Source: Gymnothorax reevesii (Eukaryota; Chordata; Actinopteri; Anguilliformes; Muraenidae). Taken from it: a DNA stretch of 64,000 nt. The stretch is taken from positions 71,963,501 to 72,027,500 of the forward strand of contig CM056574.1 of assembly GCA_029721435.1 (NCBI GenBank), read 5' to 3'. The translations under genes and the position numbers were made by a program. The notes below the pieces were generated by a model that made no database searches, was not told the DNA's origin, and worked only from the letters and a program-made list of their open reading frames with translations. Below, piece after piece: positions 10,034 through 18,842 of this stretch. Within the stretch, counting starts at the first letter, position 1. Every line of letters starts with the position of its first letter.

Positions 10034-10960
10034 TGCTCATGGAAGCTGGTGAGTTCATCTTTAAGCCGCTATCCGCCATCTTCAGACGGTTTTTAGAAAC
10101 TGGAGAAATACCAAATGATTGGAAACAGGGCAATATAATACCAATATATAAGAAAGGGGACCGTACCGAGCCAGGAAACTACAGGCCAGTGAGTTTAACT
10201 TGCATTTCATGCAAAATATTGGAATCTATCATAAAAGATGAGCTGGACTTATTTCTTGAACATAACAGTATCTTGAGGGATAGCCAACATGGTTTTCGGA
10301 AGGGAAGGTCATGCCTAACAAACCTTCTGGAATTTTTTGAAGAGGCCACCAGGACTTACGACCAGAGCAGGGCTTATGACATCATATACTTGGATTTTCA
10401 GAAAGCATTCGATACAGTACCGCATAAGAGACTAATTTTTAAAATGAGCTCCATTGGAGTTACAGGAGGTATTCTGAAGTGGATTCAAAACTGGTTAAAG
10501 GACAGAACACAAAGAGTAGTGGTCAGTGATATCTCATCTGAGCTGGGTATGGTGGGGAGTGGCGTTCCCCAGGGATCGGTGTTGGGACCCCTGCTATTCC
10601 TCATTTACATTAATGACCTTGATAGGAATATTGAGAACAGATTGGTCAAATTTGCAGATGATACTAAATTGGGGGTTTGGCAAATAGTCAAGGGTCCACT
10701 AAAGTGATTCAGGACGATTTCGATAGAATCCAGAACTGGGCAGAAATGTGGCAAATGAAATTAAATCTAGCAAAATGTAAAGTTGTACATGCAGGTAATA
10801 AAACATTAGATGGGATTACTTCATGGGAGGATTAAAACTGGAATGTGCCGCACAAGAAAAAGATCTGGGAGTGATTGTTAACTAAACCCTCACAGGTTCT
10901 AGCCATTGTGCCGTAGCAGTTAAAAAAGCTAATCGGATGCTAGGACACATTGCCAAAAGT
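10034..10960 (+). pseudogene. CR1-like LINE ORF2, segment 2 (reverse transcriptase)
   Basis: This continues directly from segment 1 once the hAT element and one target copy are removed. RT blocks in order are IIPIYKKGDRTEPGNYRPVS, then SQHGFRKGRSC, the first catalytic aspartate in YLDFQKAFDTVPH, VPQGSVLGPLLFLIYINDL and the active-site FADDTKLG (near 10660). A frameshift follows near 10690. The next readable blocks are WAEMWQMKLNLAKCKVVH, then further breaks. At 10961 an unrelated insertion with ATCAT repeats starts. These motifs fit the CR1/L2 group of the Jockey superfamily; CR1 is my preferred call from the C-terminal segment. Confidence 0.85.
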
Positions 10961-11320
10961 ATCATATCATCATATCATATCATATCATACTATAATTTGA
11001 GGAACGTTTGTCTGTCTGCTTGTTCCCCTACTCCTCCGAGGTCCTCTGACGAATCTTCACCAAACTTGGTGGGTCTATGTAGGTTGTCCCTCGAATTGTC
11101 CTTGAGGGGTTAGTTTTTTGAAAGTTCAAGGTCACTGGGGTCAAAGGTCAATTTTCCGCATCTCCCATCTCCCTGGACAGATTTTCATGAAAGTTGGTAC
11201 CTGGACGTAGGTCGTCACAAGAAATGACCGCAAGGGTCCGTTCCGTCAAAGGTCAAGGTCACGAGGGTCAAAGGTCACCGTATTCATGAAAGTTGGTATG
11301 TGGACGTAGGTCGTCACAAG
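10961..11320. mobile_element. Short insertion rich in AGGTCA half-sites
   Basis: The LINE reading breaks at ATCATATCAT repeats (10961-10989) and resumes near 11321. The insert has no coding potential. It has an internal duplication of about 115 bp: the GAAAGTTGGTA and GGACGTAGGTCGTCAC blocks appear twice, near 11187-11225 and 11287-11325. It carries many AGGTCA/GGGTCA words. Similar non-coding sequences of the type 'CCAAACTTGGTGGG plus AGGTCA words' are common interspersed repeats in fish, from memory only. Confidence 0.6.
11126..11277 (+). promoter_or_regulatory. Cluster of nuclear-receptor-type half-sites (two DR1 elements)
   Basis: GGGTCAAAGGTCA, a DR1 arrangement, occurs twice (11138-11150 and 11265-11277). 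Each is preceded by TCAAGGTCA (11126-11134 and 11253-11261), the extended monomer site typical of NR5A/ERR receptors. Sequence matches are direct; activity is an inference. Confidence 0.5.
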
Positions 11321-11853
11321 AAATTATTCTCGCCATGGGTAATTCACTAGTTGAGTTCAAATCTAAGGAGGTGATGCTTCTTCTGTACAACACGTTCGTT
11401 GGACCACACCTGGAGTATTGTGTACAGTTCAGGGGACCATACTTTAAGAGAGATATAGAGGCTCTAGAGAAAGTTCAGAGAAGAGCCACCAAGCTTATTC
11501 CAGGTATAAAAAATGAAAGCAACGAGAAGAGGCTGAAAATCCTTAATCTCTTTAGTCTTAAGAAAAGGAGACTCAGGGGTGATTTGATTGATGTCTTTAA
11601 ATATGTTTAAGGGATTAACAAAGTGAATCAAGTTGGATTCCTTCGGCCAAGTGTTGTGAGTAGAACTCGGGGTCACAAATGGAAGTTGACCAAAGGTAAA
11701 TTTAGCACTGATATTCGGAAATACTTCTTCACCCAGAGAGTAATTTCAATGTGTAATAGCTTACCTGATCATATTGTTGAGGCAGAGACCTTGGGGGTTT
11801 TCAAGAGCAGGCTTGACATAAAGCTAGATACCATTGAGTCATTTTGTATTTGA
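11321..11853 (+). pseudogene. CR1-like LINE ORF2, segment 3 (C-terminal domain)
   Basis: The frame encodes LYNTFVGPHLEYCVQF, then EALEKVQRRATKLIPG, RLKILNLFSLKKRRLRGDL and IDVFKYV, with a stop at 11608. One base change or shift later the reading continues as INKV, then KFSTDIRKYFFTQRV and CNSLPDHIVEAETLGVFKSRLD, ending at 11853. This is the conserved C-terminal region downstream of RT in CR1/L2-type LINEs. The 3' untranslated part runs to about 11957 and ends in TGTTATG-like short repeats, as CR1-group elements do. Confidence 0.85.
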
Positions 11854-11957
11854 AGGGATATATTCACAATATTCACATATTCACAGAAACTGCCAAGCTT
11901 GGTTGGGCTGAAAGGCCTGTTCTTGCCATTCATGTTGTGTTATGATATGTTATGTTA

Positions 11958-12395
11958 CATCAGTTATTGTGTTTTCTTTTTCGGAGATATTAGCAGGCTG
12001 TGTTTGTGTTAAACCTGCAAGTTGCAATATTACTGCTCGCGATGCAGTGGAGATGCACCTCTTCATTCAGTTTCAATATGAGTAGCCTGACTAACTAGCA
12101 GTTCAAATTACCATATAACATATAAAAAACTTGATATAAATGCTCACCTATAAAGCCCATTTAATAGGTTTATGCGCAGAGCGAATACAAAGTAAGCTGA
12201 TATCCCGTTCTCAAGTGGTAGCCCCGTTCGTAGTTGAGCTGGGTAAACAAAATGTTGCTTGCAAACATTTCCAAACTTTTCATGCAGTGCGCGGTTTGCG
12301 CGCCTAAAATAACATTTGAGCTGCTTTAAAAAAATGCAAACCCAAGGCTGAAAAATTAATTTTACGCGCGCAAATGTTTGCGCACCTGAAGTTTT
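11958..12395. other. Unclassified right flank of the insertion block
   Basis: No gene is recognised. The segment near 12290-12400 is rich in GCGCG words, somewhat like the left flank start at 6801, but I could not align the two ends as terminal repeats. Confidence 0.45.
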
Positions 12396-12506
12396 TTCAA
12401 GAAAAGGCTTGGTTGATACTCAAATGACCTGACATAGGATTGTCATGGGCCAGACTAAAAGTTTCTTCTGATAAGACTTTGGAAGAACAATTTGATGGGT
12501 GATCAT
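12396..12506 (-). pseudogene. Integrase N-terminal zinc-binding half, Gmr1-like copy 2
   Basis: The minus strand encodes LAHDNPMSGHLSINQAF, the HH half of the HHCC domain of Ty3/gypsy integrase. The CC half is found 5.6 kb away at about 6700. A few upstream residues (VLSEETF) are readable before the linker repeat begins. Confidence 0.8.
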
Positions 12507-12590
12507 CCCAATGAAGGTGTCAGCCAGGTTGAAGTCCAGGTCAGCATCAGAAGGTTCCTGACGAAAAGACTACCCAATGAAGGTGTCAGC
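12507..12590 (-). repeat. 66-bp linker minisatellite, part 1
   Basis: The block CCCAATGAAGGTGTCAG with its trailing CCAGGTTGAAGTCCAGG recurs near 12509, 12573, 13455 and 13513. It forms a short tandem repeat of about 66 bp (22 codons) in the protease-integrase linker. The long-TIR element 12594-13452 splits it; the other part is 13455-13560. Confidence 0.7.
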
Positions 12591-12593
12591 TAG

Positions 12594-13452
12594 CCTCCGT
12601 TGCAGACGTCTTATGGTGTTTGGTTAATTTCCTTCACCTCACAACGTCTGCGCACTCAAGCAAGGTTTTGTGTCCCGTGACGTAATGTGATTGTGCTTGA
12701 TGAGCCAATCAGAATGCTTGTTATATGTTATGATCTCTGTCATCACTATGGCTTTTCCCTGCGGCTTGTCAAAAATAGTGAAATGGCGGGTAAAGAAACT
12801 CCTAAAAAACTTGGAGATAACGACATTTATTTTGTGTGTAAAACAAAAATCCTCTCAAAAAAAGACAAGATACGTGTGCATGGAAAAGTCAAGCTTGATA
12901 TCGCTGCAGTAATAAGCTCTGCCATCTCTGTTAACACAGCAGTATACACGAACGAGTTATTCGTCTGCTGAACAGGCTGCTACGTAGACATCTTTCCTCT
13001 GAATAACTAAGTTGTTCATTGCTTGTTCTTGTGAGCTATTCATATTTTCAATATTGAAGGTTTTGCAGATTTTATCCAAAGCTCGAGAGAAAACATGTTC
13101 GCCATTTTGGCTTTATCTGTTTCTGCATATATAATTAGCTCCTGGATTTTAGGAGCTAGTTTCTGATTTCTTGGAGCGCACTCTTCATGGCGGCTTTGCA
13201 GAGTGGAAATTGAAGGCCTGGTTTTCCCCAGGCCACTTTGTTTTTGCATTCGTTGTCTCTATGTTTGGCATAAAAAATTCCATAATTACGCTAATGTGCT
13301 TTGCCACCGTCTAGATTTTTTTTTTTTTTTTTTCTGTTCACGTCCCTTCCCCTAGACGGGGACGTAACAGGAACACAAATCCTCGCTCGAGTGCGCAGAC
13401 GTTGAGGGGTGAAGGAAATTAACCAAACACCATAAGACGTCTGCAACGGAGG
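12594..13452 (+). mobile_element. 859-bp DNA element with long terminal inverted repeats
   Basis: The left end begins CCTCCGTTGCAGACGTC. The right end is its reverse complement, with matching continuing for about 60 bases (TTATGGTGTTTGG, then the TTCCTTCACC area, then GTCTGCGCACTC). GGTGTCAGC flanks both sides (12582-12590 and 13456-13464), consistent with a 9-10 bp target duplication. Long TIRs with a 9-10 bp duplication suggest a MULE-type element, but no transposase is visible. It interrupts the Gmr1-like linker, so it is younger than that copy. Confidence 0.75.
12783..12971 (+). CDS. Small ORF inside the long-TIR element
   Basis: This 62-residue frame starts at an ATG within AAATGGCGGG (G at -3, G at +4) and ends at a stop at 12969-12971. 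It begins MAGKETPKKLGDND and contains YFVCKTKILSKKDKIRVHGK, ending in LFVC. CCAAT (about 12706) and TGACGTAA (about 12678) lie upstream and look promoter-like. I have a recollection of uncharacterised teleost proteins starting this way but cannot name a family. It may be the 5' exon of a lost transposon protein; no obvious splice donor was noted. Confidence 0.4.
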   Translation: MAGKETPKKLGDNDIYFVCKTKILSKKDKIRVHGKVKLDIAAVISSAISVNTAVYTNELFVC

Positions 13453-13454
13453 CC

Positions 13455-13560
13455 AGGTGTCAGCCAGGTTGAAGTCCAGGTCAGCATCAGAAGGATCCTG
13501 ACGCAAAGACTGCCCAATGAAGGTGTCAGCCAGGTTGAAGTCCAGGTAAGCATCATTGTG
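13455..13560 (-). repeat. 66-bp linker minisatellite, part 2
   Basis: This continues the repeat at 12507-12590 after the inserted element. One full and one partial unit are seen, with a one-base difference in GGATCC versus GGTTCC. Confidence 0.65.
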
Positions 13561-13569
13561 AATAGCCTT

Positions 13570-13885
13570 TTTGGCCGTAGAACATGTAACTGCATATGAA
13601 GAATAGTAGTCTGGAATTTCCTCCTCTATATCAAAACCTTATCCCCAGCAAGATCATTACCAAGAAGCAAATTAACACCTTTGAGAGGAAGAGAAGACCT
13701 TTCACCAACAGTAACCGGCCGAGACTAAGTCTGATTTGAGATGAACACTACGGAGAGGTGCACTTGTAAAACCACACTCTACTCCTTGAATAAGGACATT
13801 AGCCTGAGAGGACGATTTGTCTGAAAAAGGCAGAATATCTGCAAGAATGAGAGATTAGGCAGACTCAGTATCCCTTAAAATTCAA
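13570..13885 (-). pseudogene. Aspartic protease of Gmr1-like copy 2
   Basis: The minus strand gives LRDTES with the catalytic aspartate near 13870. The usual glycine of the DTG motif is glutamate, and a stop follows within three codons. LILADILPFSDKSS and VLIQGVECGF come next, then a frameshift near 13720, then GVNLLLGNDLAGDKV near 13650. LLGNDLAG is the conserved flap/core end of Ty3/gypsy proteases. The enzyme would cut the gag-pol polyprotein; this copy cannot be active. Confidence 0.75.
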
Positions 13886-14034
13886 ACATGAGCAAACGAG
13901 GAAAAATCATGTGAAAGGGAGACAAAATCATCGGTGATGAATGGCTCAAAACCCTCCATAACAGAATAAGACACAGAAGGTAGAAGATCAGGCGAACTGA
14001 CCTTTGATACAAGAGATTCACTCCTAGTGAAAGC

Positions 14035-14093
14035 AGTTGGCTTGGTTTCTTGAGAGCATAACACTCAGAAATAAGGTGACCTTGCTTTTTATG
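14035..14093 (-). pseudogene. Half zinc knuckle of gag, Gmr1-like copy 2
   Basis: HKKQGHLISECYALKK on the minus strand is the second half of a CCHC knuckle, which binds element RNA. The two preceding cysteines are absent because another sequence starts at 14094. Confidence 0.65.
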
Positions 14094-14372
14094 CTCCCGC
14101 GCTCCAAAGAGGAAAGGGGGCATTATGTCGACACCATGTCCGTCGGTCGGTCGTCTGTTAACTTTTCGTTTCCGTGGGATAACTATAGAATCCCTCGTCG
14201 GATTGATGCCATTTCTTAATGGCGTATTGGGAGGGGCTAGAGGAAGGTTCCTTTCGAAAACCAGCGTCTTGCGATATCTGATATGGCCGCCACATCGGCC
14301 ATCTCAATATGCCCTTCATCAACATACAGGCGGGGGCATATGCCACGCTCTGCGTTGCTCTTGTTGCAGTAT
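14094..14372. mobile_element. Short insertion at the zinc knuckle
   Basis: About 280 bp of non-coding sequence begins after the knuckle histidine codon. It contains GGGGGCATTATGTCG, GTCGGTCGGTCG and, near the other end, GGCGGGGGCATATG. GGGGGCAT words near both ends suggest a small dispersed repeat. The right boundary is uncertain because a linker segment is duplicated (GACACAGAAGGT at about 13969 and 14379). Confidence 0.45.
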
Positions 14373-15118
14373 TAGAAAGACACAGAAGGTAAAGAATCAG
14401 AGGATTGCTTCTCACTGGAAGGTTTCCTCTCTGAAGTGGCCTTGGAATCATCAGAAGTGTTATTAGAAGAAATCTTGGACTGAGACTTGCTTGAAATTTA
14501 GAAAAAGTGGATTTTTGGACAAAAGAAGACATGAGTCAATGCATAACTATCAGCCAGGGTGGAACCATCTTGCAAAGTATTGGCTTGTTTCTACTCAAGG
14601 AAAGTCTTGATATCAGGCAGGATACATCTTTTGAATTCCTCAACCAGAATAAGTTTCCTCATTCTGCAAAGATCTTTTACAACTTCCACGGAATTACACC
14701 ACTGATCAAACAACTGTTGCTTCAACCTACCAAATTAAACATGAGTTTGACTGACCTCCTTGCGAGAATTCCTAAATTATTGCCTGTAAGCCTTGGGGAC
14801 CTATTCATAACTCTTCAGAATGGAAGATTTGACAAAATCATAGAACACTGTTGGACAGATAACTGGTTATAGATATTCCTACCTTTACCAGTAAGAAAAC
14901 TTTGTAAAATCATTGTCCAATGCTCTTTTGGCCTTTTCGAATTTTCAGCAATTTTCTCAAAATGGGTAAAGTATTAGTTGACATCTAGGAAAGGAGGAAC
15001 AAGTCTGATGTGTTTAAACACATCAAAATGGTCAGAAAGTCCAAAAGATTTTGCTACAAGTACCTGCTTCTATTTTCTTCACTTCCAGTTCACACTGCGT
15101 CCTTTTTTCTTCTTGTTA
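14373..15118 (-). pseudogene. gag of Gmr1-like copy 2
   Basis: On the minus strand the readable blocks in order are CELEVKKIEAG (about 15085), FDVFKHIRLVPPF (about 15010), YFTHFEKIAENSKRPKEHWT (about 14940), then a shifted capsid-like part and YALTHVFF near 14530. This order resembles the capsid region of fish Ty3/gypsy gag proteins, which form the particle that packages element RNA. Several stops and frame changes interrupt it. At about 15118 an unrelated repeat starts, so the N-terminus and 5' LTR are not seen. Confidence 0.65.
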
Positions 15119-16078
15119 GGGTTCCATACAACGGAGCTGTAGGGAACCTATTGCTTTCGCTTGGATCATTCTTATTATTATTTGGGTTCCGTACAGCAGA
15201 GCTGTAGGAAACCTATTGCTTTTGCTCTGATTCTTCTTCTTATTATTATTCTTGTTTCCGCCATTTTGAACTAATTCCGTGTGGGTGGCAAAAACTACAA
15301 GGGTTTGTTACTTGTAACTTGACATACTATTACATTGGCTGAAGACTCTCTCTGATGACAAAAATTCCACCAATATACCTCTAGGTTGTGCTATAAGGAG
15401 TGCGTTTGCATTTGGACTCAGATCTCGAACATTGTATGTTCTTTTTAAAAAAATTCTTCTTTCCTCTGTTTCCGGGGAGTCGCGCCATGTAATTGGCACA
15501 GCCCTGCTCATTTCCGCCAGGTTGGAAAAACTGAAAAACCTTTAAAAGTTAAAGCATTCTACACCGTTTGGCTGATTATCATGAAATTAGGCACAAATCA
15601 TCATCAGAGGATGACGATTAAATGAATCTATCCCTGAGATGTCACGGATTTTTCATTCAGATGAATTTTTTTCGGTCCGATGAATTTTGCTGGGCGGGGC
15701 ACATAGTTACTCTTATGCCTATTTTATGAGATATCATGATCCGAACTTGATGATGCTAATTTGCTTTACTGAAGCAAATTCAACATAGAGATGTAGGAAG
15801 CTACTGGAATTTATGGCCTAAAGATTGGTGGGCATGGCTTAAAAATTAGCGAGAAAAAAAAATGAACTAACGTCTGTATTTCCAAGTTGGCTGAAGAAGT
15901 TTGGGATTGAGCAGTCAAGTATGATAAGTCCTTGCATTTGGAAGATATGTACCAAATTTGAGGTTTCTGAGATGCAGGCTGAAAAATGAATTTTTTTCTC
16001 TCTTTTTTCTCTTTGGCCACAGGGGGCGCTGTGAAAGCATTTATCACTACTACTATAACAATTTTACAGGCTTATAAG
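15119..16078. repeat. Non-coding fish-type interspersed repeat
   Basis: Two partial copies of a module (GGAGCTGTAGGGAACCTATT near 15134 and a variant near 15195) are followed by TTATTATTA spacer. About 800 bp without coding potential then ends near GGGGGCGCTGTGA (16022). The CCAAATTTG words and the GGGGGCGCT word are shared with the repeats at 16411 and 20583. I see no gene. Confidence 0.55.
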
Positions 16079-16120
16079 TGTGCATGAAAATGCTCACTAT
16101 TGTTATTCTGGTCTTCTTAT

Positions 16121-16390
16121 TACAGTGCATGCAAAGCAATGCACTGTACTGTTCTTCCTAGACTACTACAACTTATTATTATTATTACAGTGCATGCAAA
16201 GCAATACACTGCACTGTTCTTCCTAGACTTATTATTACAGTGCATGCAAAGCAATGCAATGTACTGTTCTTCCTAGACTTATTATTACAGTGCATGCAAA
16301 GCAATGCACTGTACTGTTCTTCCTAGACTACTACTTATTATTATTACAGTGTATGCAAAGCAATGCACTGTACTGTACTTCCTAGACTTC
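16121..16390. repeat. Five-unit tandem repeat with a hairpin in each unit
   Basis: Units start near 16121, 16186, 16236, 16286 and 16345, about 50-65 bp each. Each contains CAGTGCATGCAAAGCA followed by ATGCACTG (or a variant), where CAGTGCAT and ATGCACTG are perfect inverted complements around an 8-base loop. CTGTTCTTCCTAGACT follows in each unit, with TTATTA spacers. Confidence 0.85.
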
Positions 16391-18108
16391 TTATTATTAT
16401 TATTATTATTAGGGCCCGAGCACCGACCGGTGCCAGGAACCTATTGTTTTTGTAGAGATTATTATTATGATTTCTTGGCTTTACACCCACTTTTGAGGCC
16501 TTTCCTGCGTTCTGAGCCGCGCCAAATTTGGCACGGACCTCAAGCCTGGAGTAACTCAACATTTTCTGGAGTGACTGGCCTCGGGCGTGGTCAGGGGGCT
16601 CCACAGCGCCCCCAAATGTAAAGCCGTTTTTGGGCATATTTCATCGAAGGTGCACGAAATTTGGTGACATCATAGCTCACATGGTTACGATGTCATTAGA
16701 TTTTAAAAAAATCTTTTGGCCCAACAGGAAGTCAGCTGTGCACCATTTCTTGCAGAAATTTTCAATTTACGATCGCAGTTTTGAGGCCTTTAGGATGTGG
16801 ACAAACTCACGAAAATTTGCACATATGTCTGAAATCTTAAGCAATTTAATATATTTCACAGCTGGCCACGGGCGTGGCAGACCAGGTCTGTAGCGCCCCC
16901 TAACGCGTTTTATGGTATTACAGATGGTAGGTAGCTTGTAGGCGCATGATACATGGCACGTATGTCGCAAGGTACTGGACTTGATTTTTGAAGGGGGTCG
17001 CGGGCATGGGCGTGGCAAATTGGCTGAATGGCGCCCCCTAAGCACTGCCGATGTTTCAATGACGCAGCCCCTGCGTACCATTTCACTTACATTTATGAAA
17101 ATCGCCAGTCACCTGTAGGAGGCCAAGACGTACAAAAAAGCCTCTTGGAGCCATACCATAAAACCAACAGGAAGTCAGCCATTTTGAATTTTATGGTCAT
17201 GTTTGGGCAATGTGCAAGTGTCGTACTTCAACTAACTCCTCCTACAGATTTAATGCAGTCGCCTTCAAATTCAGTCTGTGCCTTCATAAGACCTGTGAGA
17301 GCAAAAGTTGGCTAAAACTTGTGCAGAAGTCTTAGGGCGTGGCTGTGGGGGCGTGACAAACTTCAATGATCGCCACGAGAAATATGTTGTTATATCTCGG
17401 CCATACGTGATCTGATCCACCTGAAACTACACACGTGTGATGACAGTCTTGCCCTGAAGACGTCTTTTTGTACATTCGGTAGAAGTCACAGCGTCACCTG
17501 CTGGCGACAGGAAATGTCATGTTTCAGCCTTTTATGTGCACGTCCAACATATGAAGGAAGATTTCCCAGACAATTCATCATATCCTCCTCAAACTTGGTG
17601 AGATTAGCCTACAGGCTTTGCTGATGTACTGCTGCGAATATTGTGCGCTTTCGTCACATGGCGCAACCGTGGCGGCCCATCAAAGTTGAGGTGGTGCCGT
17701 GACCCAGGAAGTGGATGAAAAAGAAATTCCCAAAATTCACCAGAAAGTCTAAATGAGCTGAAAATTTCTCAAGTTGACCATCAGACCAAGGCATGGGCGT
17801 AAAAATGCGTATGGACGCTATGGACGTGTCCATACCAATATTTTGATGTGTTTAAAATGTCCACCATACCAATTTTGAATGGGGCATTGCACGGCATTCG
17901 GGACACAAAAAGTTAATTTTCCCCTCCTTAGTTCCGCCTCTCAAAGACGGCGTGTCATTGGTGGGGACAGCCTTGCTATCTGTGATTGGCTCTCCTTCCT
18001 GTATCCATCATCATGACTGGGTTGTCATTGGTAAGTTGGTAGGCTACGCGGTGAAAATAAAAAATAACAGCGTAATAACAGCGTCTACTGTCGCTGGCTC
18101 GGGGAATC

Positions 18109-18712
18109 ATGTCTGACTCGGGCAGGAAAAGAAAAAAGGCGGACATTAGACATTATTTCACCCAGTCAATGGTAAGTTACTCACACGAAATAGTCTTGTA
18201 AAAACCTGTTCAGACTGCGACGCATTTTCTCTTCCAAGTGCTCGATTTCATTGTTTTTCCAGTGGCACAGCATAAACCTCAACATGTAGTAGCCTAATAA
18301 CTTCCGTGCTTCCCATTCCCATGCTTGTCGTTTTGGAGGGGGGGTGCGTTGCAGTCTGACACGGATTCTACTGATACAGATTAATCATGCTAAAAGTCTC
18401 TTAGAGTGGAGTGAAATAAGAACAGAAAATCTTTACATAATTTTTAGAATCCGCTCATCTTTAGCCCTATTCGGACGAGAGAACAGGACGTGAGAGGGGT
18501 AGATCTTCACACACGCACTATTGTGAGTTGTGACAGTTGTCACGTGCCCGCCATCTCCGCAATGCATGTTGATGCATCTGAATGCATTTTTACCCCACGT
18601 CCCCCCATAAAACTAGTCCCGTCCTGATAGGGCTTTAGATGGAATGGTTAGATGAATAATAATATAGAAGGACAATGTATTATTAATGCAATAAACAGTC
18701 AGCCAGCATAAA

Positions 18713-18745
<33 letters not shown>

Positions 18746-18842
18746 GCAACAAGAGACAAAAATAGCTAGTTTCTTGATCATAAATTTTCTTTTACAGCCA
18801 CAACACAACAGCTCTGCAGATCAGTCTCCATCAGGCAGACAG
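18109..18842 (+). CDS. Two small spliced exons of a hAT-type protein (5' end only)
   Basis: Exon 1 (18109-18171, 21 codons) begins MSDSGRKRKKADIRHYFTQ and ends at the donor GTAAGT. Exon 2 (18798-18842, 15 codons) follows a TTTTACAG acceptor, encodes PQHNSSADQSPSGRQ and ends at GTATAT. Both are phase 0, so they join in frame to 36 codons. The basic start followed by DIRHYF resembles the N-terminus of Tip100/ZMYM-like hAT proteins and a PCNA-binding (PIP-like) motif; this is from family knowledge and is not proven. The catalytic body has been deleted. Confidence 0.5.
18715..18746. repeat. TTA microsatellite
   Basis: An uninterrupted TTA run within the hAT element. Confidence 0.9.

Larger units (their letters stand above)
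6801..12395. mobile_element. 5.6-kb insertion block splitting the integrase zinc-binding domain
   Basis: The integrase reading is intact up to GHLSINQAF on the right side (about 12396). It resumes as KRPVQHVRNHFFWP on the left side (about 6800), so everything between was inserted into one codon neighbourhood. The block contains a CR1-like LINE that is itself interrupted twice. The sequence on both outer flanks (6801-8477 and 11958-12395) is unclassified. I could not find convincing terminal repeats or a target duplication, so the block may be one composite insertion or several. Confidence 0.65.
3862..15118 (-). mobile_element. Gmr1-like Ty3/gypsy retrotransposon, copy 2, with nested insertions
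   Basis: On the minus strand this element reads, 5' to 3': gag (15118-14371), zinc knuckle (near 14090-14040), protease (13885-13570), integrase start (12470-12396), rest of integrase (6800-5800), RT (5640-4866), RNase H (4865-4522), polypurine tract and LTR (4347-3862). Integrase before RT is the Ty1/copia order. Within Ty3/gypsy this order defines the Gmr1 group, first described from cod and found in deuterostomes. The copy is dead: frameshifts, stops, deletions and at least three insertions interrupt it. The 5' LTR is not seen; recognisable gag ends near 15118, where another repeat begins. Confidence 0.82.

Noticed and set aside
16304..16637. Overlapping open frames on both strands around 100 codons
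   Set aside because: They lie in a non-coding repeat, and the matching part of the second copy (20445-20837) does not conserve them.
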